A stretch of 64,000 bases of DNA. It comes from JAEUJM01 sp964635055. Lineage in GTDB: Bacteria > Actinomycetota > Acidimicrobiia > Acidimicrobiales > DATDAH01. Of the stretch, positions 19,044 to 27,981 are shown piece after piece. The stretch spans positions 1 through 64,000 of the forward strand of contig CAZWMT010000005.1 in NCBI GenBank assembly GCA_964635055.1, given 5' to 3'. Positions within the stretch are counted from its first letter, which is position 1; every line of letters begins with the position of its first letter. The notes beneath the pieces are model-generated. The model did no database searches. It was not told the DNA's origin and worked only from the letters and a program-made list of their open reading frames with translations. Position numbers and translations under genes: made by a program.

Positions 19044-21349
19044 AGCGCCTCATGGCGACGGCGCTCGTCGCCCTCGTCGTGCTCACCGGCACCTCCGGCG
19101 CCGGCGCCGCGGCCGACGGCCCTGCGGCCGGCGTCGTCGGAGCGGCGACCGACGGGCCCGCGGTCGATCGCGTGCTGATCATCTCGGTGCCGACCTTGTC
19201 CTGGGAGGATCTCGACGAGTTCGAGGCGCCCAACCTCGAGCGCCTGCTCGACGAGTCGGCGGTGGCCGACCTGTCGACGCGCAGCGTGGTGCGCCGCACC
19301 ACGCCCGGCGACGGCTACACCACACTGGACGCGGGAGCCCGCGCCCGGGGGGCTCGCGGGACCGACGGGCTGGCGTTCGACGTGGACGAGTCCTTCAGCG
19401 GCTACCCGGTGACCGACGTGTTCGCCCGGCGTACCGGCCACCACGTGACCGAGGGGGTGGTGAACCTCGGGCTGCCCCAGATCGTCGCCGCCAACGAGCG
19501 ACTGCCCTACGACGCCGAGGTGGGCGCGCTGGGTGAGACGCTGACGGACGCCGACTACGACCGGGCGGTGATCGGCAACGCCGACGGCTCCGAGCAGGAG
19601 CTCGACGTGGAGTTCGGTCGCGCCGTCGGCGGTGGGCTCATGGACACCCGAGGCGTCGTCCCCGAGGGATCGGTGGGAGCCGACCTGCTGCAGGACGACC
19701 CCGATGCCCCCTTCGGCCGGCGCCTCGACCTCGACCAGGTCGATGCCGTGTTCGACGAGGTCTGGCAGGACCGTTCGGTGGTGCTGGTCGAGGCGTCGGA
19801 CCTGGTGCGCGAGGACGCCTACCGGAATCGGGTGACCAAGCCCCAGCGCCGGCGCCTGCGGGCCGATGCCATCGCATCGTCCGACGAGTTGGTGGGTCGC
19901 CTCCTCGAGCGGGTGGACCCCGAGCGTGACGCCGTGCTGGTGGTCGGCCCCTACCACGCCTCGTCGGGGGTCCACCTCACCATCGCCGGGATGCGGGCGC
20001 CGGGGATCGAACCGGGGCTCATGAAGTCGGCGGTCACCCGCAGGACGGGCTTCGTCACCCTCGCCGACGTGGCCCCCACCGTCCTGGGGCTGCTGGACAT
20101 CGAGGCACCCGAGCAGATGGAGGGGCGTCCGTTCGAGCGTGTGTCGAGCGGTGGCTCGGCCGAGGATCGTCGTGCCTGGCTCGCGGACGCGAACAGCGGC
20201 GCGCTGTTCCGCGACGACCAGGTCGCGGGGGTCTCCACGTTCTTCGTGCTGCTGCAATTGGCCCTTTGGGTGCTGGCGGTGCTGGCGTTCCGGCGGCACC
20301 GGCCCCGGCTGCGGCGGGTCATCCAGGTCGCCGCCCTCAGCGTGCTCGCGCTCCTGCCCACCACCTACCTGGCCGGGCTCATCCCGTTCGACCGCCTGGG
20401 ATCGGGCCCGTACTGGCTGTTCCTCGTCACCGGGTCGGCCGTGATCGGCATCCTCTGCGACCAGCTTCGCCGCCTGGGCAGCGTGATCGACCCGTTGATC
20501 GGCGTGCTGGGCCTCGTGGTGGGCCTGCTGGTGGTCGACCTGCTCGTGGGTGCCCCGCTGCAGCTGAACACCAGCTTCGGGTACACGCCGACGATCGCCG
20601 GCCGCTTCGCCGGCCTCGGCAACCTGGCCTTCGCGCAACTGGCCGCGGCCAGCCTGATCCTCGCGGGCCTGGTGGCGTGGCGGATCGGCGGTCGTCGCGG
20701 CGCGTGGGTGGGCGTCGCCATCCTCGTGGTGGCGGTGGTGGCCGACGGGTCGCCGTGGTGGGGGTCGGACGTTGGCGGCGTGCTGTCGTTCGTCCCCGGC
20801 GCCGGGATCACCGCGGTGGCCCTGCTGGGTTGGAGGATCCGGTTCCGGACCGTGCTGGTGTGGGTGCTCGGCGGGGTGCTCGCCATGGTGGCGGTCGGTT
20901 TCATCGACCTGGCCCGCCCGCCCGACAGCCGGACGCACCTCGGTCGCCTCTTCGAGCGCATCGGGAACGAGGGCTTCGACGCCTTCTTCACCGTGGTGCT
21001 CCGCAAGCTCACGGCCAACCTGGCGGTGCTGGCCGGCTCGGAGTGGATCCTGATGGTGCCGGTGGTCTTCGCCTTCGTCCTGTACCTCATCTGGCGGGCC
21101 CCCGGCCGTCTGCACCGCATCCAGGAGCTGATTCCGCAAGAGCGGGCCAGCCTGTACGGGTTCACGGTGGTCGCCATCCTGGGCTTCGCGCTGAACGACT
21201 CGGGCATCGCCATCCCCGGCGTGATGCTGGGCGTGCTCAACGCCTCGTTGGTCTACGTCGTGCTGGTGGAGGACGACCTCCCCGATCCCTACGGCGGCCC
21301 CGACCCCGACGACGAAGAGGCGCTCGAGCCGGCGAGGGCCCTCACCTGA
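19040..21349 (+). CDS. secreted alkaline-phosphatase-like domain fused to a multispanning membrane domain
   Basis: A 769-residue protein starting at GTG 19040 inside the murJ stop. A signal-like segment (about residues 5-27) leads to an outside domain of about 370 residues with scattered features of the alkaline phosphatase superfamily: VDRVLIISVPTLSW, RRTTPGDGYTTLDAGARA (a candidate Thr nucleophile region), VLVVGPYHAS and the terminal FVTLADVAPTVLGLLDIEAP. The usual metal-binding aspartate after the first strand is not obvious. From about residue 395 there are roughly nine to ten membrane helices and an acidic C-tail. Similar membrane proteins occur in Actinobacteria without known function. 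Position after murJ suggests envelope polymer metabolism; that is inference. Confidence 0.7.
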   Translation: MKRLMATALVALVVLTGTSGAGAAADGPAAGVVGAATDGPAVDRVLIISVPTLSWEDLDEFEAPNLERLLDESAVADLSTRSVVRRTTPGDGYTTLDAGARARGARGTDGLAFDVDESFSGYPVTDVFARRTGHHVTEGVVNLGLPQIVAANERLPYDAEVGALGETLTDADYDRAVIGNADGSEQELDVEFGRAVGGGLMDTRGVVPEGSVGADLLQDDPDAPFGRRLDLDQVDAVFDEVWQDRSVVLVEASDLVREDAYRNRVTKPQRRRLRADAIASSDELVGRLLERVDPERDAVLVVGPYHASSGVHLTIAGMRAPGIEPGLMKSAVTRRTGFVTLADVAPTVLGLLDIEAPEQMEGRPFERVSSGGSAEDRRAWLADANSGALFRDDQVAGVSTFFVLLQLALWVLAVLAFRRHRPRLRRVIQVAALSVLALLPTTYLAGLIPFDRLGSGPYWLFLVTGSAVIGILCDQLRRLGSVIDPLIGVLGLVVGLLVVDLLVGAPLQLNTSFGYTPTIAGRFAGLGNLAFAQLAAASLILAGLVAWRIGGRRGAWVGVAILVVAVVADGSPWWGSDVGGVLSFVPGAGITAVALLGWRIRFRTVLVWVLGGVLAMVAVGFIDLARPPDSRTHLGRLFERIGNEGFDAFFTVVLRKLTANLAVLAGSEWILMVPVVFAFVLYLIWRAPGRLHRIQELIPQERASLYGFTVVAILGFALNDSGIAIPGVMLGVLNASLVYVVLVEDDLPDPYGGPDPDDEEALEPARALT

Positions 21350-21438
21350 CTGTGAGGACCCGCGCGGTCGCGGCCGGCTCGTGGTGCGGGTGAGGGGCGC
21401 CGGCCCCGGGCGAGGCGGCAACCTGCAAGCATGCGGGC

Positions 21439-21906
21439 ATGGCTGACAGGACCGAGGTGACCGTCGAGGTGGCGGCGGGGCCGATGGCACTCTACGAGAT
21501 GGTGAGCGACGTCCCGAGGATGGGGGAGTGGAGCCCCGAGAACGTGGGCTGCACCTGGCTGGGTGGCGCCACCGGGGCGTCGGTCGGGGCTCGCTTCAAG
21601 GGCAAGAACCAGCGGGGGTGGCGGCGGTGGTCGACGGTCAACGAGGTGGTCGAGGCCGACCCCGGCCGGGCGTTCGCCTTCCGGACCTCGTCGTTCGGGC
21701 TCCGCGTGGCGCTCTGGCGCTACGCCTTCATGGGCGACGACCCCGACGGCCCGACCACGGTGACCGAGTCGTGGACCGACGAGCGGGGCACGATCATCAC
21801 CGTCGGCGGCCGGCTGGCGACCGGCGTCGGCGACCGGTCCACCCACAACCGTGAGGGCATGGAGACCACCCTCGCGGCGGTGAAGGCCGCCGCCGAGGCC
21901 GGCTGA
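21439..21906 (+). CDS. SRPBCC (START-like/polyketide cyclase) family protein
   Basis: A 155-residue single-domain SRPBCC protein. It opens with VTVEVAAGPMALYEMVSDVPRMGEW, the strand-helix start of the fold, then GATGASVGARFKGKN, and ends with a long C-terminal helix (REGMETTLAAVKAAAEA). Such domains hold hydrophobic ligands; no ligand can be named. ATG 21439 is the only good start. It stands alone between the big membrane protein and the convergent glycosyltransferase-like gene. Confidence 0.82.
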   Translation: MADRTEVTVEVAAGPMALYEMVSDVPRMGEWSPENVGCTWLGGATGASVGARFKGKNQRGWRRWSTVNEVVEADPGRAFAFRTSSFGLRVALWRYAFMGDDPDGPTTVTESWTDERGTIITVGGRLATGVGDRSTHNREGMETTLAAVKAAAEAG

Positions 21907-21921
21907 GCCGAGCGAGCAGGT

Positions 21922-23406
21922 TCAGGGGCGGCAGTCGTCCTTGAGGAACAGGCGGCGGTTCAGGGCGTAGGTCTCCTCGACGTGGTAGCCGGCGTCGATC
22001 AGGCGCTGGTCGAGATCGACCATGTCGTCGCGGAAGCGGGGCGTCCACGCCACCACCGCGCACACCTCGGGGCGCACGGCGTCATCGAGGATGGTGTCGG
22101 TGGTGATCCAGAGCGATGGTCGGGTGGAATCGGTGCGCAGCACCGAGGTGTCGACCAGCCAGTCCGGTGTGCGATGGCCCGAGCGCCACACCTGCCCCGG
22201 CTCGTCGCTGATGGCCAGGGCCCCGTCGGGCAACGCCTCGAGTCGGGCCACGACCCGGGCCTCGTCGCCGCGGTAGCCGAGCGGGGTGATGGCGCCCCAG
22301 GCGAACACCAGCGACAGCGGCACCGCGATCGCGGTGATGATCACCAACGGTTTGGGCGACGGACGGTAGGCGGCGATCAGCAGCGCCAACGGTGGCACCA
22401 TCTCGGACACGTGGGGGCGCCACATGGGGTGCTCGGTCACGAGCATGAGGAACATGGCCGCGGCCCACAGCCCGAGCAGGAGCGGTAGGGCGGGCCGGCG
22501 GTGCTCGCCCTCGGCGGGCGGATGCTCGCCCTCGGGCGCGGGCCGGACGGGTTGGCCCCGGCGGCGACGCACCAACGCGAGCACCAGGGCAGTGGCGCCG
22601 AGGGCCAACAACAGCGGGTCACGGGTGACCAGGGTGTCGAACACCTTCACCAGGTTGGCCACGTGATCGCTCGCGCCCGGAGCGTCGACGTGGTACGTCA
22701 CGGACTGGTCCCAGACGTCGGCGAAGCCGAACGACAGCGACGACACCAGGCCCACCGCGACCGCGCTGCCCACCGCGGCCACCCAGTGCCACGGTCGGCG
22801 GCCGAGCAACAAGATGAGCCCGATCGGCAACGCCGCGGGCACGACCAGGGCCTTGACGCAGAGGCCGGCGCCCAACAGGACCCCAATCAGCACGGCGCGG
22901 CCGGTGGTGGGGTCTCGCCGGTACCGCAGGGCGACGAGCACCGATCCGGCGGCGAGGGCCATGGCCGGGCCGTCGGCGGCGAGCGAGCCGGTGACCGCCA
23001 GGCTGCTGCCCGTGACGGCCGCCAGGCCGCCGGCGATCAGCGCGCCGAGGCGGTCGGACACCTCGCAGCCGGCGAGGTAGAGGACGATCACCAGCGCCAC
23101 GCCGGAGGCGACGGTGGTGAGTCGGGGCGCGTTCAGGGTGTGGAGGCCGACCAGGTCGCCCAGCCACACGAGGGGCAGGAACAGCGGGCCCTGGCTGGAG
23201 AACACGTCGCGGAACGGCACACCGCCGGACCGCATGGCCACCGCCGACGCTCCGAACACCCCGTCGTCGAAGGTGAGGTGGCGGGCCGCGAGCAGCGAGG
23301 GCAGCCGCAGCACGATCGCGAGCGCCACCAACACCGACAGGTCGCGTCGGTGCCGGCTGCGGTCGGGCCGCTCGGTGGCGGTGGGCGGGGCGGCGGCAGA
23401 GGTCAC
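21922..23406 (-). CDS. GT39/ArnT-like polytopic glycosyltransferase family protein
   Basis: A 494-residue membrane protein with about ten hydrophobic helices in the pattern of polyprenyl-phosphate-sugar-dependent glycosyltransferases of the GT-C fold. The first outside loop has LTFDDGVFGASAVAMRSGGVPFRDVFSSQGP, whose Asp residues match the catalytic position of the family. The loop near 265 is positively charged. A C-terminal soluble part (about 390-494) contains VCAVVAWTPRFRDDMV. Acceptor and donor are unknown. It is convergent with the SRPBCC gene with a 15-base gap. Confidence 0.75.
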   Translation of the reverse strand: MTSAAAPPTATERPDRSRHRRDLSVLVALAIVLRLPSLLAARHLTFDDGVFGASAVAMRSGGVPFRDVFSSQGPLFLPLVWLGDLVGLHTLNAPRLTTVASGVALVIVLYLAGCEVSDRLGALIAGGLAAVTGSSLAVTGSLAADGPAMALAAGSVLVALRYRRDPTTGRAVLIGVLLGAGLCVKALVVPAALPIGLILLLGRRPWHWVAAVGSAVAVGLVSSLSFGFADVWDQSVTYHVDAPGASDHVANLVKVFDTLVTRDPLLLALGATALVLALVRRRRGQPVRPAPEGEHPPAEGEHRRPALPLLLGLWAAAMFLMLVTEHPMWRPHVSEMVPPLALLIAAYRPSPKPLVIITAIAVPLSLVFAWGAITPLGYRGDEARVVARLEALPDGALAISDEPGQVWRSGHRTPDWLVDTSVLRTDSTRPSLWITTDTILDDAVRPEVCAVVAWTPRFRDDMVDLDQRLIDAGYHVEETYALNRRLFLKDDCRP

Positions 23407-23646
23407 GGCAGAGGGCTTCGCGGCAGGATCGCGGCCGTTCGCGTGGGGGTGCGGGGCCGGTGTGACGAATGACTCGTCGGAGGGTTCACCGCGACCGGGT
23501 GCCGCTCATGCTAGCTTCGCAAAGGCCTCTCCGAGTCGGCAGCGCCCGACCCACCTGACCCACCTCTGCACCACCTGCTGCAACCATGAGGTGCCGCCGA
23601 TCCCGGCGAGTCCAGTCAGGTGTTGGAGACTCGATTCGGAGGCAGC

Positions 23647-25314
23647 ATGACCAAGCACGTGTTCGTGACCGGAGGCGTGGCCAGCTCGCTGGGCAAGGGA
23701 CTGACCGCGTCGTCGCTCGGGCGGTTGCTGAAGGCACGGGGGCTGCGCGTCACCATGCAGAAGCTCGACCCGTACATCAACGTCGACCCGGGCACCATGA
23801 ACCCGTTCGAGCACGGCGAGGTGTTCGTCACCGACGACGGCGGCGAGACCGACCTCGACCTGGGCCACTACGAGCGCTTCATCGACGAGGGCCTCACCCG
23901 GGACTCCAACGCCACCACGGGATCGATCTACTCCGCGGTGCTGGCCGCCGAGCGCCGTGGCGACTACCTCGGCAAGACGGTTCAGGTGATCCCCCACATC
24001 ACCAACGAGATCAAGAGCCGCATCACCCGCCTGGCCACCGACGACGTCGACGTGGTCATCACCGAGGTGGGCGGCACCGTGGGCGACATCGAGATCCTCC
24101 CCTTCCTCGAGGCCATCCGGCAGTTCCGACTCGACGTCGGGCGCGACAACGTCTGCTACCTGCACGTCACCCTGGTGCCGTTCATCGGCCCGTCGGGTGA
24201 GCAGAAGACCAAGCCCACGCAACACTCGGTCACCGAGCTGCGCAGCCGGGGCATCCAGCCCGACGCCATCGTGTGCCGCAGCGAGTCGGCCATCAGCGAC
24301 GACCTCAAGCGCAAGATCTCCAACCTGTGCGACGTGCCGGTCGACGCGGTGGTCAACGCCGCCGACGCCCGGAGCCTCTACGAGATCCCCCTCGTCCTCC
24401 ACGAGGAGGGCCTCGACACCGTGGTGTGCGACCTGCTGCGGTTCGACGCCGGCCCCGTCGACCTCTCCGAGTGGACCGGCCTGGTGCGGCGCATCGACGC
24501 CATCGACCGTTCGGTGCGCATCGGCATCGTGGGCAAGTACGTCAGCCTGCCGGACGCGTACCTGTCGGTGGTCGAGGCGCTCAAGCACGGCGGGTTCCAC
24601 CACAGCACCGACATCGACCTCGACTGGATCCAGGCCGAGGACGTCGAAGGTCTGCTCGCCGACGGTCGCCTGCGGGAGCTCGACGGCATCGTCATCCCCG
24701 GCGGCTTCGGCGAACGCGGCATCGAGGGCAAGGTGGCCGCCGCCGGGTACGCCCGCGAGAACGCCATCCCCTGCCTCGGGCTCTGCCTCGGCATGCAGGT
24801 GATGACGATCGAGTTCGCCCGCAACGTGCTCGGGCTCGAAGGGGCCAACTCGAGCGAGTTCGACCCCGGGTCGCCCCATCGCGTGATCGACCTCATGGCA
24901 TCACAGCGCGACGTCACCGAGAAGGGGGGCACCATGCGACTGGGCGCGTGCATCGCCGAGCTGCAGCCGGGCTCGCGGGTGGCTGAGGCCTACGGCAAGA
25001 ACGTGGTGTCCGAGCGCCACCGCCACCGCTACGAGTTCAACCCGCGCTACCGGTCGAAGTTCGAAGGCAGCGGCTTCGTGTGCTCGGGATCGTCGCCCGA
25101 CGGCCGGCTGGTCGAGTTCATCGAGGTGCCCGAGCATCCGTTCTGGATCGGCACGCAGGCCCATCCCGAGTTCAAGAGCCGGCCCGAGCGCCCGGCACCC
25201 CTGTTCCGGGAGTTCGTGGGTGCGGCCGTGGCTCGCGCCGAGGGCCGCAAGCCGCACCTGTTCGACCTCGAGCCCGACCTGGGCTCGCAGGTGGCGGCGT
25301 CGTCGCCGCGTTGA
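23647..25314 (+). CDS. pyrG: CTP synthase
   Basis: A 555-residue glutamine-hydrolysing CTP synthase that converts UTP to CTP. The N-terminal synthase domain opens MTKHVFVTGGVASSLGKGL (P-loop) and continues KLDPYINVDPGTMNP. The C-terminal glutaminase has the nucleophile cysteine in CLGLCLGMQ and the His-Glu pair in HPEFKSRPERP. ATG 23647 is chosen because ggaggcagc precedes it; an in-frame ATG nine codons earlier lacks such a site. A leader of about 240 bases separates it from the divergent upstream gene. A weak promoter-like pair (ttcacc 23485, catgct 23507) is visible there but unproven. Confidence 0.95.
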   Translation: MTKHVFVTGGVASSLGKGLTASSLGRLLKARGLRVTMQKLDPYINVDPGTMNPFEHGEVFVTDDGGETDLDLGHYERFIDEGLTRDSNATTGSIYSAVLAAERRGDYLGKTVQVIPHITNEIKSRITRLATDDVDVVITEVGGTVGDIEILPFLEAIRQFRLDVGRDNVCYLHVTLVPFIGPSGEQKTKPTQHSVTELRSRGIQPDAIVCRSESAISDDLKRKISNLCDVPVDAVVNAADARSLYEIPLVLHEEGLDTVVCDLLRFDAGPVDLSEWTGLVRRIDAIDRSVRIGIVGKYVSLPDAYLSVVEALKHGGFHHSTDIDLDWIQAEDVEGLLADGRLRELDGIVIPGGFGERGIEGKVAAAGYARENAIPCLGLCLGMQVMTIEFARNVLGLEGANSSEFDPGSPHRVIDLMASQRDVTEKGGTMRLGACIAELQPGSRVAEAYGKNVVSERHRHRYEFNPRYRSKFEGSGFVCSGSSPDGRLVEFIEVPEHPFWIGTQAHPEFKSRPERPAPLFREFVGAAVARAEGRKPHLFDLEPDLGSQVAASSPR

Positions 25315-25868
25315 GCGTCCCACCGAACGGCTTCGAGAAGGGGCCCGAGCGCGAGGTCTACCGGGGCGGGGTGATCAGCCTGGCGGTCGGCCGGTTCACC
25401 GCGCCCGACGGCACCACCTTCGAGCGTGACCTGGTCCACCACCCCGGCGCGGTGTCGGTGGTGCCGGTGACCGACGCCGGCGAGGTCGTGCTGGTGCGCC
25501 AGTACCGTGCCGCAGTGGGTGCCCACCTCCTGGAGATCCCGGCGGGCACGCGCGATGTCCCTGGAGAGCCCCCGGAGGAGACCGCTCACCGCGAGTTGGC
25601 CGAGGAGGTCGGCCTGGTGGCCGGCCGCCTCGAGGCGCTGGCCCGCTTCCACAACTCGGCCGGGTTCTCCGACGAGCTGTCGCACGTGTTCCTGGGTCTC
25701 GACCTCACCGAGGTCCAGCGGTCGACCCAGGGCCTCGAGGAGGATCACATGACGATCGAGCGGCTGCCCCTCGGCGACGTGCCGGCGATGATCGCGGACG
25801 GGCGCCTGTGCGACGCCAAGACCATCATCGGTCTCCTGCTGGCGCGGGAGGCCCTCGGTCTTCGGTGA
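25311..25868 (+). CDS. Nudix hydrolase (ADP-ribose pyrophosphatase-like)
   Basis: A 185-residue Nudix protein of the ADP-ribose pyrophosphatase type. The Nudix box ends in the exact RELAEEVGL, with the upstream Glu seven residues before, but there are six and not five residues between the leading Gly and that Glu (GTRDVPGE). VVLVRQYRAAVGAHLLEIPAG precedes it, as in ADPRases. The start is TTG 25311, overlapping the pyrG stop as TTGA; no ATG or GTG is suitably placed. The same gene pair is adjacent in mycobacteria (pyrG, Rv1700). Confidence 0.85.
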   Translation: MSVPPNGFEKGPEREVYRGGVISLAVGRFTAPDGTTFERDLVHHPGAVSVVPVTDAGEVVLVRQYRAAVGAHLLEIPAGTRDVPGEPPEETAHRELAEEVGLVAGRLEALARFHNSAGFSDELSHVFLGLDLTEVQRSTQGLEEDHMTIERLPLGDVPAMIADGRLCDAKTIIGLLLAREALGLR

Positions 25869-25877
25869 GGACCAGCC

Positions 25878-26372
25878 CTACTCGGCGGGCACGAAGCCCA
25901 CGTTGGTCACCCGGTAGCCGTTGCTGGCGTTGCCGGTGATGAGCAGGGTGACCGTACCGGTGGTGTCCCCGTAGTCGCACTCCACGGCGGCGTCGACGGT
26001 CTCGGAGCCTCGGCAAGGCAGTGACTGCAGGTTCTCCGGCGTCGGGTAGGAGAACAGGGCGTTGGCCACGTCGCTTCCGGCGACGGCCACCGCGGCGTTG
26101 ATGTCGCCCGCGGTCCACGCATCGATCAGGCGCTGGCCCGCCTGCTGCGCGGTGGCATCGGTGGCCGTGGTGGGAGCCTGGCCCGGCGGCACGCTCTGGG
26201 GAGCGGTCGAGGTGCTGGTGGTGGTGTCGGCGACCACGCTCGACGTGGTCGACGGTGCCGCGGTGGTGACGTCGGTGGCATCGTCGGTGGCGCCGTCGCT
26301 GGAGCACCCGGCCAGCGCGACGGCGGCCATGACGGCCACGAGGGCGAGGGTCAGGCGGCGGTGGTTCGACAT
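25878..26372 (-). CDS. small Thr/Ser-rich lipoprotein
   Basis: A 164-residue predicted lipoprotein. The signal sequence ends in a perfect lipobox LAGC with Cys23. A linker of about 45 residues rich in Thr, Ser and Pro follows, then a compact domain of about 95 residues, with QRLIDAWTAGDINAAVAVAG and a closing beta-rich part (CDYGDTTGTVTLLITGNASNGYRVTNVGFVP) with cysteines near 121 and 132 that could pair. This resembles the small NTF2-like/DUF4878 secreted domains, but the match is weak. It is convergent with the Nudix gene, nine bases apart, and divergent from xerD. Confidence 0.65.
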   Translation of the reverse strand: MSNHRRLTLALVAVMAAVALAGCSSDGATDDATDVTTAAPSTTSSVVADTTTSTSTAPQSVPPGQAPTTATDATAQQAGQRLIDAWTAGDINAAVAVAGSDVANALFSYPTPENLQSLPCRGSETVDAAVECDYGDTTGTVTLLITGNASNGYRVTNVGFVPAE

Positions 26373-26519
26373 CCTGGCGATGGTAGGCCGGGCGGGGCGT
26401 CGCGGCGTGTGCAGCCCGGGGAGTCGAGGCGGCCGGCGAACCCGGGCGGCGCACGCGTCAGGCGCGCCGCACGCGTCGGGGAGCGCCGACGGGCGAGCGG
26501 CGGCCGGTACGGTCGCGTC

Positions 26520-27500
26520 ATGGCCGAGGACGATGCCACCGACCGGGTCGCGGTGCCCCCGCTCCCGCTCGAGATCGAGGAGTTCCTCACCTGGCTGGCC
26601 GTCGAGCGGGGGCGCTCGGCGAACACCCTCTCGGCCTACCGCCGTGACCTCCGGTCGTACTGGGCCTGGCTGCACCACCGGGGCCTCGACCTGGCCCAGG
26701 TGACGCCCGAGGTGGTGATCGCCTACGTCGGTGAGCTTCGGGCCGGCGCACGGGCCGACGCGTCGGTGGCCCGCGCGTTGGTGGCCGTGCGCACGATGCA
26801 CCGCTTCCTCGCCGCCGAGGGCCTGGCCGCCTCCGACCCGGCCGCCGACGTGGACCCGCCCTCGGTGCCCGCGGGCCTGCCCAAGCCCCTCAGTGAGGAG
26901 CAAGTGATGGCGCTGATCGACTCGGTGCAGGGCGACGCACCCACCGATCGGCGCGATCGCGTGATCGTCGAGGTGCTCTACGGCACGGGCCTGCGGATCT
27001 CCGAGCTGGTCGGGCTGTCGCTCGGCGACCTGGACCTCGAGGCGTCGATGCTGCGGGCCTTCGGGAAGGGCGCCAAGGAACGGGTGGTGCCCATCGGCCG
27101 GCCGGCGCGGGAGGCCCTGGAGCAGTGGCTGGGCCCGGGGGGGCGACCGGCGCTGGTGCCCGCCCGATGGGCCGGCAGGGGCGACGAGGAAGCCGTGTTG
27201 TTGAACCGGCGCGGGGGACGCCTCAGTCGCCAGTCGGCCTGGAACGTGGTGCGCAGCCATGGGGCCCGGGTAGGGCTGGCCGACCTGTCGCCCCACGTGT
27301 TGCGTCACTCCTGCGCCACCCACATGGTCGACCACGGTGCCGACATCCGAGCCGTGCAGGAGCTGCTGGGTCACGCCTCGATCAGCACGACCCAGGTGTA
27401 CACGCGGGTGTCCACCGAGCGCCTCTGGCAGGTGTACGACGCCGCCCACCCGCGGGCGCGGGTTCGCAGCCGTCGCGCGCCCTCGACCGCGGTTCGGTAG
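26520..27500 (+). CDS. xerD: site-specific tyrosine recombinase XerD
   Basis: A 326-residue tyrosine recombinase. Residues 15-105 form the SAM-like core-binding domain and 120-315 the catalytic domain. Catalytic residues are all visible: Arg159 (GTGLRISEL), Lys183 or Lys186 (FGKGAKER), His259/Arg262 (SPHVLRHSCATH), His285 (LGHASISTT) and Tyr294 (TQVYT). XerD with XerC resolves chromosome dimers at dif during division. Position downstream of pyrG and the Nudix gene matches xerD in other Actinobacteria. No dif-like site was recognised in the window. Confidence 0.92.
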   Translation: MAEDDATDRVAVPPLPLEIEEFLTWLAVERGRSANTLSAYRRDLRSYWAWLHHRGLDLAQVTPEVVIAYVGELRAGARADASVARALVAVRTMHRFLAAEGLAASDPAADVDPPSVPAGLPKPLSEEQVMALIDSVQGDAPTDRRDRVIVEVLYGTGLRISELVGLSLGDLDLEASMLRAFGKGAKERVVPIGRPAREALEQWLGPGGRPALVPARWAGRGDEEAVLLNRRGGRLSRQSAWNVVRSHGARVGLADLSPHVLRHSCATHMVDHGADIRAVQELLGHASISTTQVYTRVSTERLWQVYDAAHPRARVRSRRAPSTAVR

Positions 27501-27509
27501 CCTTTCCTG

Positions 27510-27836
27510 GTGTCCACCGAGTCCCAGGCCGTCCTCCGCGCCACGCTGGAGCGCGAGCGCGAGCACCTGCGTGCCCAACTCGGTGAGCTCGTGCCCGGCA
27601 CCGAGGACAGCTTGACCTTCGACGAGAACTTCGCCGACTCGGGGCAGGTCGCGGCCGAACAGGGCGAGGCGCAGGCGTTGGCCGGCCCGCTGCTGGGCCA
27701 GCTGGCCGACATCGACGCGGCGCTGGCGAAGCTGGACGACGGCTCCTACGGAACCTGCGAGACCTGTGGCGACCCCATCGCCGACGCTCGCCTCGAGGCC
27801 ATGCCGGCCACTCGGTTCTGCATCAGCCACGCGTAA
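27510..27836 (+). CDS. DksA/TraR-type C4 zinc-finger protein
   Basis: A 108-residue protein with a coiled-coil N-terminal half (VLRATLEREREHLRAQLGEL) and a C-terminal DksA/TraR zinc finger. The first zinc pair is CETC; the second pair reads CISH, so the last ligand would be His and not Cys. DksA-like proteins reach into the RNA polymerase secondary channel, though the acidic tip (here ENFADSGQVAAEQGEA) must match for that; this is not established. GTG 27510 is nine bases after xerD. Confidence 0.85.
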   Translation: MSTESQAVLRATLEREREHLRAQLGELVPGTEDSLTFDENFADSGQVAAEQGEAQALAGPLLGQLADIDAALAKLDDGSYGTCETCGDPIADARLEAMPATRFCISHA

Positions 27837-27840
27837 CATT

Positions 27841-27960
27841 GGCTCCTCGTTCCTCGGAGCGCCTTCGGCATCCGAGTCCGGCCGGCGCCGCTGCTCCGCT
27901 CCGCTCCGCAGCCTCGATCGGCGCGGTGTCGGCTCCTCGTCGGTCGGAGCGCCGTCGGCA
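27841..27960 (+). repeat. 30-base imperfect direct repeat, 90-base period
   Basis: Bases 27841-27870 and 27931-27960 agree at 26 of 30 positions (shared ggctcctcgt, tcggagcgcc and tcggca). They lie in the 145-base gap between the zinc-finger gene and the HD gene. The gap carries no other gene, and no promoter can be named with confidence. Confidence 0.6.
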
Positions 27961-27981
27961 GCGTCGAGGTTCGGTGGCTCG

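Noticed and set aside
23485..23512. Promoter-like pair ttcacc and catgct, 16 bases apart, upstream of pyrG.
   Set aside because: Such pairs are frequent by chance and no transcription start can be verified here, so it is mentioned only in the pyrG entry.
26380..26519. Possible bidirectional promoter or operator between the lipoprotein gene and xerD.
   Set aside because: The region is GC-rich with only short dyads; nothing stands out from background.
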